A stretch of DNA of 10,405 nucleotides, from NCBI GenBank assembly GCA_016283985.1, contig JAEENZ010000181.1, positions 1-10,405 of the forward strand. The letters run 5' to 3'. Every line of letters begins with the position of its first letter. The stretch's first letter is position 1. This document shows, in pieces, positions 6,743 to 10,405 of this stretch. The position numbers were made by a program, and so were the translations under genes. The notes beneath the pieces were generated by a model, which worked only from the letters and a program-made list of their open reading frames with translations, was not told the DNA's origin and searched no databases. Origin of the DNA: Bacteroidales bacterium. Lineage in GTDB: Bacteria > Bacteroidota > Bacteroidia > Bacteroidales > UBA932.

Positions 6743-8418
6743 ATCCTTTCCAACAACTCTTTAGGACTCTTTCCGGAAAAAACCGCCTTCATCACATTGC
6801 GGGCGCTGGCCTTCATGATGCGGTCGCGGTCGGTCCGGCAGCCTTTGATCAGATATTTCGTATAACGCGCCGCTTCTACAAGCCAAGCATAGCAGGCCAG
6901 TAGGCAGAACCTGATGCGGCTCCCGCGGGAATGGAAATGCAGGGACCCCATGATCCGGACGGGTTTGATGACAGCTTCCTTTTCCGAAATGGTTCCCCCA
7001 GCGAAGTGGGTGATGGACACATCGGCATCCGCATAGACCTGCCAGCCCATATCATTGAACTTGTGCCCCAGGGCTATGTCTTCCGGGGTGAATGCATAGT
7101 ATTCGTCGAACCATCCTGCTTCGCGAAAAGCATCAGTGCGTGCAAGGAAACACGCCCCGTTGAGCGTCCAGGTGCGGAAAAGGCCATCCTTTACGCTCCA
7201 TTTGCCGGGCCGGGTTTCATCTACCAGATGCAGATAGTGCCTCATCCAGCGCCAGGCCGTCCACGGACCGCGCCCGCAGGTCTGCAGGCGGCCGTCGGGA
7301 AAAACGATCTTCGGGGAGATGGCCGCCACGTTCCCGGGAAGTTTAGAGAAATCTTCCAAAAGGGTATCAACCACCGGCATGGTCTGCACGGTATCGTCGT
7401 TCACTATGAACACATAGTCGGAATCCAGCTGCCGCAGTGCAAGATTGTTGTTCTCGGAAAAGCCACGCACGCCATCGCTTTCAACAATATGCGCGGATGG
7501 GAACCGGGCCTTGATTCTTTCAAAGTTTTCTGGCGAATACCGGTATGCCACTATCCAAAGATCGACCAGAGTCACGTTCTGCTCCTGAATGGACTGAACA
7601 CACGCCTCCAGCATGTCCGGACGGTCCATGCTGACGATTACTGCGCTGACGGTGCTTTTATTCAATGTGGCATACAACTCCTTCAAACGCACATCGGATC
7701 CCGAGGCAAACAATTCCGTAACCGGATCTTTTTCCTTCGTAGAGACGCCTTTTTCTTCCAGCACCTGAACCAGCCGCTTCGCCACCGCCGGTGCAGGGTC
7801 GATGAATTCAACATCGCCATACCCAAGATCCCCGGCAACCTTCTTGAGTGTTTCCAGCAAAAATGGGTAATGAGTACATCCTAGAACGATGCGGTCGGCC
7901 CCTTCAGCGAGGAGAGGTTCCAGCGCAGCCTTCACGACGCTTTCCGCCTCGGGGCCGGTCAGTTTGCCCGCTTCCACCAGCTCCACGAAACCCTGCCCGA
8001 CGCGTTCCACTATCTTCACATGGTCTTCGAATCGGCCTTTTGTATTCAGATATTTGCTGCCCTTGAGTGTGCCGGCAGTAGCGAGGACGCCGATCACGCC
8101 CGTTTTTGTGCCCAACGCCGCCGGCTTCACTGCAGGCTCCATCCCCACAAAAGGGATATCGTATTCCTTGCGGAGAAACTCGATTGCAGCTGCCGTTGCG
8201 GTATTGCAGGCCAGCACCACTACCCCGGCACCCCGCGAGATAAAGAAGTCCGTTATGGCACGGAGGCGCTCCCGGATGTATTCCGGAGTCTTTTCGCCGT
8301 AAGGGCAATGGGCATTGTCGGCATAATAGATATAGTGTTCATCCGGCAGGAGTTTACGGATCTCCCGAAAGACCGAGAGGCCGCCTACGCCTGAATCCAT
8401 TATGCCGATTACTGCCAT
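6739..8418 (-). CDS. murI: Glutamate racemase fused to a family 2 glycosyltransferase
   Basis: One uninterrupted 559-codon frame encodes two enzymes. Residues 1 to about 252 are a full glutamate racemase, which makes D-glutamate for peptidoglycan. It has IMDSGVGGLSV (6-16) with the catalytic-site Asp-Ser, PYGEK (39-43), ACNTATAAA (70-78) with acid/base C71, and LGCTHYPF (179-186) with C181 and H183. Residues from about 256 are a GT2 glycosyltransferase: VSAVIVSMDRPDMLEACVQS, GFSENNNLAL (319-328), the metal site VNDD (339-342), LNGACFLARTDAF (419-431) and the acceptor-side motif FTPEDIALG (443-451). Roughly 70 further basic/hydrophobic residues may contact the membrane. There is no linker: the racemase's last strand runs into the GT's first. 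Both sets of key residues are kept. The join could be genuine, or a lost stop or sequencing indel. It overlaps the downstream gene as ATGA. Confidence 0.9.
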   Translation of the reverse strand: MAVIGIMDSGVGGLSVFREIRKLLPDEHYIYYADNAHCPYGEKTPEYIRERLRAITDFFISRGAGVVVLACNTATAAAIEFLRKEYDIPFVGMEPAVKPAALGTKTGVIGVLATAGTLKGSKYLNTKGRFEDHVKIVERVGQGFVELVEAGKLTGPEAESVVKAALEPLLAEGADRIVLGCTHYPFLLETLKKVAGDLGYGDVEFIDPAPAVAKRLVQVLEEKGVSTKEKDPVTELFASGSDVRLKELYATLNKSTVSAVIVSMDRPDMLEACVQSIQEQNVTLVDLWIVAYRYSPENFERIKARFPSAHIVESDGVRGFSENNNLALRQLDSDYVFIVNDDTVQTMPVVDTLLEDFSKLPGNVAAISPKIVFPDGRLQTCGRGPWTAWRWMRHYLHLVDETRPGKWSVKDGLFRTWTLNGACFLARTDAFREAGWFDEYYAFTPEDIALGHKFNDMGWQVYADADVSITHFAGGTISEKEAVIKPVRIMGSLHFHSRGSRIRFCLLACYAWLVEAARYTKYLIKGCRTDRDRIMKASARNVMKAVFSGKSPKELLERI

Positions 8419-8422
8419 AATG

Positions 8423-8430
8423 CAAATCTA
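8423..8430 (-). promoter_or_regulatory. Possible -7 element upstream of the racemase fusion
   Basis: TAGATTTG on the minus strand fits TAnnTTTG, but no convincing -33 TTG lies 19-21 bp upstream. The implied start would sit on the ATG at 8418, making a leaderless transcript. Weak; the true promoter may lie further upstream in the repeat-rich region. Confidence 0.25.
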
Positions 8431-8460
8431 CAAAAAATCCGGTAAAATCTTCAGGCATCC

Positions 8461-8558
8461 ACCCTCACCTGGTGCGGATTCCCTCCTATTTGCCCCAAGT
8501 GGCTGGTTTAGGAAGGGGACCTGGGGCGCTGGAGGCCCTTTCCGCACCGGGTGAGGGT
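8461..8558. repeat. 98-bp inverted repeat with 18-bp arms
   Basis: ACCCTCACCTGGTGCGGA (8461-8478) pairs with TCCGCACCGGGTGAGGGT (8541-8558): 17 of 18 bases are complementary, and the eighteenth forms a G-U pair in a plus-strand RNA. Inside, GCCCCA (8494-8499) can pair with TGGGGC (8522-8527), giving a two-tier cruciform or stem. There is no adjacent T-run for termination. It sits 43 bp upstream of the racemase start. It might be a structured leader, a small non-autonomous mobile element or a nucleoid-protein site. Confidence 0.7.
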
Positions 8559-8570
8559 TGGTGGGGGGCC

Positions 8571-8709
8571 ACCCGTAGAGGAAAACCCGCAAAACCTCTA
8601 CAGGTGGAGCGTTTTTGGGCTTACCTGTAGAGGAAAACCAGGGAAGCCTCTACGGGTCGGGGTATTTTTGCCCTACCCGTCAAGGAAAAGGCGGAAAACC
8701 TCTACGGGT
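8571..8709. repeat. Three hairpin repeats with an exact 52-bp period
   Basis: ACCCGTAGAGG-type arms start at 8571, 8623 and 8675. Each is followed after a 13-bp A-rich loop by an inverted CCTCTACxGGT arm at 8595, 8647 and 8699. Loop length (13) and inter-hairpin spacing (17) are constant. The spacers are themselves alike, each with a TTTT or TTTTT core in the first two units. The third left arm is degenerate (ACCCGTCAAGG). The period is not a multiple of three, so this is not a coding repeat. Confidence 0.85.
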
Positions 8710-8725
8710 CATGGGGTCCGCGAGG

Positions 8726-8906
8726 GGCTGGCCGCCGCGTCGCACACAACTCCGCGGCTATGGTGCCCGCCGGCTGCGGGGAGCTCGCCGGAATGGCTCT
8801 CCTCGCCGGCGACCATGCCAGCGGGGAGTGCGGTAGCGCAGCGGAGTGAAGGGGGCGGGGCGGGGCGGGGCGAGCCGGGAACCGCGAGCCGAGCGGACCG
8901 GGGCCT
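8726..8906. other. GC-rich non-coding block with a G-quadruplex-type run
   Basis: No gene is supported here. The block is very G+C-rich. It includes an imperfect inverted repeat, ATGGT...GCCGGC near 8760-8775 against GCCGGCGACCAT near 8802-8813. It also has four G-runs of at least four guanines separated by single cytosines at 8851-8870 on the plus strand. Open frames across it differ in every phase and look like byproducts of high GC. Confidence 0.5.
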
Positions 8907-8949
8907 AAAAAAGCAACCTGGTGCGAAATACTAAGAAATCGCACCAGGT
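8907..8949 (-). terminator. Intrinsic terminator of the Ser/Arg-rich protein gene
   Basis: On the minus strand ACCTGGTGCGA (from 8949) and TCGCACCAGGT (to 8916) form a perfect 11-bp stem with a 12-nt loop, then TGC and a run of six T (8907-8912). It lies 32 bp past the stop codon at 8982. Confidence 0.88.
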
Positions 8950-8981
8950 CGAAAGAGCAAGACCTTACAAGCAGGTCTGAT

Positions 8982-10403
8982 TTATGACTTCTGAATCTGT
9001 CCGAGGACCTCGAAGTAAGGGACTCCGTCAGAAACCGTCATCCTGTAGATGGTGTCATCCACCTGGTAGTACTCCTTGCCGTCAGCGAGGGTAACCACGT
9101 TGTAGTCTTCAGGCAGAGCCTTGATGAGTGCGCCTGCAGGAGGCACGATCACCTTGTACTGGCCCTTGGGATCAGCCATGAAGAACACGCCGTCGTCGTA
9201 GTAGTACTCCTGGCCGTTGGCGGCGAAGCTCTGCACGAGGCCGAGCTGGGTGGCCAGCTGGTAGGAAGCGTACGACCTGAGGGTATTTACGTCCATCGTA
9301 GTGGTGGCAGGGGCGCCTGCGGCGGCAACCTGCTGCTGGGCGGCGATGGTGGCGTTGTTCTGCGCGATAGCCGCATTCTGGGCAGCTATGGTGGCATTGT
9401 TCTGTGCGATGATCTGGTTCTGCTCGTTGATGGTCGAGTAGTTGTTGTTCACCACGTTGTAGGTCCGGTATACATTATTGTAGTACGAGAACCTCAGCAC
9501 GTCGAGCTCGAGCTCATAGAGGGCGCGGTCGAAGAAGATGCCGTAAGGAGGACGGCAGACGTGGTAGACATGGTCCCAGTAGCGGTAGTAGATACCGTTA
9601 TAGTAGTAGTAGGTGCGTCCCCAGTAGCGATACCTGTTGTAGTGAGGCAGGCTGTGCACCCTATATCCATAGTAGTGGGGATGACGCCCGTAGAAGTAGC
9701 CGGGACGGTTATAAGGAACGGGATCGCGATGGATAGGAGCTATCCTCTTGCCGTGAGGATCGAAGCGGACCTCGTTGGGTGCGCCGGCGGTCTGACGGTC
9801 GTAGCTGTTGGTAGGATTCACGTTCCTGTTGGTGTTGGCATTGCCCACGCCGCCCACGCTGCTGCGGCTTCCGCCACTTGCAGTAGTGGTAGTCGTGGTG
9901 GTCTTGGCTGCCGAGGCGGCACTCCGGCTGCTGGTACTGCTACCTGAGCGGGATGTGCTTGCACTGGAGCGGCTGGCAGAACTGGTTCCTGTGCTGCTGG
10001 AACGGGAAGTGCTTACGCCGGAACGGCTGCTGCTTGAGCTGCTGCTTGAGCGGGAGGTACTTGCGCTGGAACGGGAAGCACTCGAACTGGAGCGCGAAGA
10101 ACTCGAGCTGGAGCGGCTGGCAGTGCTGCCGGAACGGCTGCTGCTGGAACTGCTGCTTGAGCGGCTGATGGTGCCGCCCATTGCCCTGGAGCTGCTCGAA
10201 GAGGAACTCACCGAACTGCGTGAAGAGCTGGAGGAAGAAGAACTCCTGGACGCGCTGGAGCCGGAAGACGAACGGCTGCTGGAGCTTGAGCTCGTGGTCG
10301 AGCGGCTGCTGCTGGATCCGCCTCTGGATTGGGCATTAACAGGAGCTATTGCGAGCGCCATAGCTGCTATGGCTGCGAGCGCTATTTTAAATGTAGTTTT
10401 CAT
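8982..10403 (-). CDS. Secreted Ser/Arg-rich protein with Tyr-rich domain (DUF6515-like)
   Basis: The 473-residue ORF is complete, from ATG at 10403 to TAA at 8982. MKTTFKIALAAIAAMALAIA then PVNA-QS is a clear signal peptide, cut after about residue 24. Residues about 26-165 are almost only Ser with regularly spaced Arg (SRSSSSSSSSRS), then a Thr run. Residues about 225-290 are rich in Tyr, Arg and His and include RYWGRTYYYYNGIYYRYW and VCRPPYGIFF. About residues 328-357 hold IAQNNATIAAQNAA repeated twice. The C-terminus repeats the theme in EYYYDDGVFF and KVIVPPAGALIKALPEDY. YYY/GVYY followed by PP-G-xxxxLP is the pattern of DUF6515 proteins in Bacteroidota; function unknown. The Ser/Arg part is probably a flexible basic spacer in the periplasm or on the surface. 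Its promoter is outside the window; its terminator is present. Confidence 0.85.
   Translation of the reverse strand: MKTTFKIALAAIAAMALAIAPVNAQSRGGSSSSRSTTSSSSSSRSSSGSSASRSSSSSSSSRSSVSSSSSSSRAMGGTISRSSSSSSSSRSGSTASRSSSSSSRSSSSASRSSASTSRSSSSSSSSRSGVSTSRSSSTGTSSASRSSASTSRSGSSTSSRSAASAAKTTTTTTTASGGSRSSVGGVGNANTNRNVNPTNSYDRQTAGAPNEVRFDPHGKRIAPIHRDPVPYNRPGYFYGRHPHYYGYRVHSLPHYNRYRYWGRTYYYYNGIYYRYWDHVYHVCRPPYGIFFDRALYELELDVLRFSYYNNVYRTYNVVNNNYSTINEQNQIIAQNNATIAAQNAAIAQNNATIAAQQQVAAAGAPATTTMDVNTLRSYASYQLATQLGLVQSFAANGQEYYYDDGVFFMADPKGQYKVIVPPAGALIKALPEDYNVVTLADGKEYYQVDDTIYRMTVSDGVPYFEVLGQIQKS
9909..10325. repeat. Low-complexity Ser/Arg codon repeats within the secreted protein gene
   Basis: On the plus strand the DNA cycles through words such as GAACGGCTGCTG, GAGCGGCTGGCA and GAACTGCTGCTTGAGCGG. 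They encode Ser runs with an Arg every several residues. Mixed TCC/AGC/TCG-type Ser codons keep the units imperfect, which suggests selection on the protein rather than recent slippage alone. Length variation between strains is likely here. Confidence 0.7.
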
Positions 10404-10405
10404 AA

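Noticed and set aside
6931..7884. Plus-strand open frame of 317 codons
   Set aside because: It lies antisense to the racemase-glycosyltransferase fusion, whose motifs are clear, and its product has no recognisable features.
8461..8558. Complete insertion sequence or confirmed MITE
   Set aside because: There is no transposase and no clear target duplication at the ends, so only an inverted repeat can be claimed.
8571..8709. CRISPR array
   Set aside because: The repeats are short alternating inverted arms that differ between units, the 17-bp spacers resemble each other, there are only three units, and no cas gene is in the window.
8551..8934. Plus-strand 127-codon frame with Arg/Lys/Pro-rich product
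   Set aside because: It crosses the 52-bp repeats, whose period shifts the phase, and the GC-rich block; nothing protein-like is conserved between repeat units.

Overview
The window looks like chromosome of a fairly GC-rich member of the Bacteroidales (phylum Bacteroidota). Three promoters match the Bacteroidota consensus (-33 TTG/TTTG, 19-20 bp, -7 TAnnTTTG). Ribosome binding sites are weak. The protein families also fit: an AsmA-like protein, a TupA-like ATP-grasp protein, and a secreted YYYY-rich protein resembling DUF6515. Rikenellaceae or a related uncultured family is a guess, not a result. All convincing protein genes lie on the minus strand; most of the long plus-strand frames are antisense shadows.

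Layout, left to right. 1-1245: N-terminal 415 residues of an AsmA-like membrane/periplasmic protein, cut by the window edge. 1249-2871: class I iron-sulfur fumarate hydratase, 3 bp upstream of it and probably co-transcribed. 2895-2959: two back-to-back promoters, one for fumarase (minus) and one for a short plus-strand transcript. That transcript (about 2966-3101) ends at a strong intrinsic terminator lying inside the 3' end of the next gene. 3070-3771: HTH protein with a C-terminal domain that may be BECR/LPD3-like, AT-richer than its surroundings, with a perfect palindrome on its -7 box. 3832-8418: an operon-like run of overlapping genes, read right to left. Its order is a glutamate racemase fused to a family 2 glycosyltransferase, a second glycosyltransferase, a TupA-like ATP-grasp protein, prfB (release factor 2), and a 33-codon small ORF. 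Each of the first three junctions is an ATGA stop/start overlap.

8419-8981 is a 563-bp non-coding stretch. It holds a 98-bp inverted repeat, three exact-period 52-bp hairpin repeats, a GC-rich block with a G-quadruplex-type run, and the terminator of the last gene. 8982-10403 is a secreted Ser/Arg-rich protein with a complete ORF; its promoter lies outside the window.

How the genes fit together: the right-hand operon joins a peptidoglycan precursor enzyme (D-glutamate supply), three surface-glycan assembly enzymes and a translation termination factor. The most unusual items are the racemase-glycosyltransferase fusion, the compact independent plus-strand RNA, the self-contained HTH gene with its palindromic operator, and the hairpin array.
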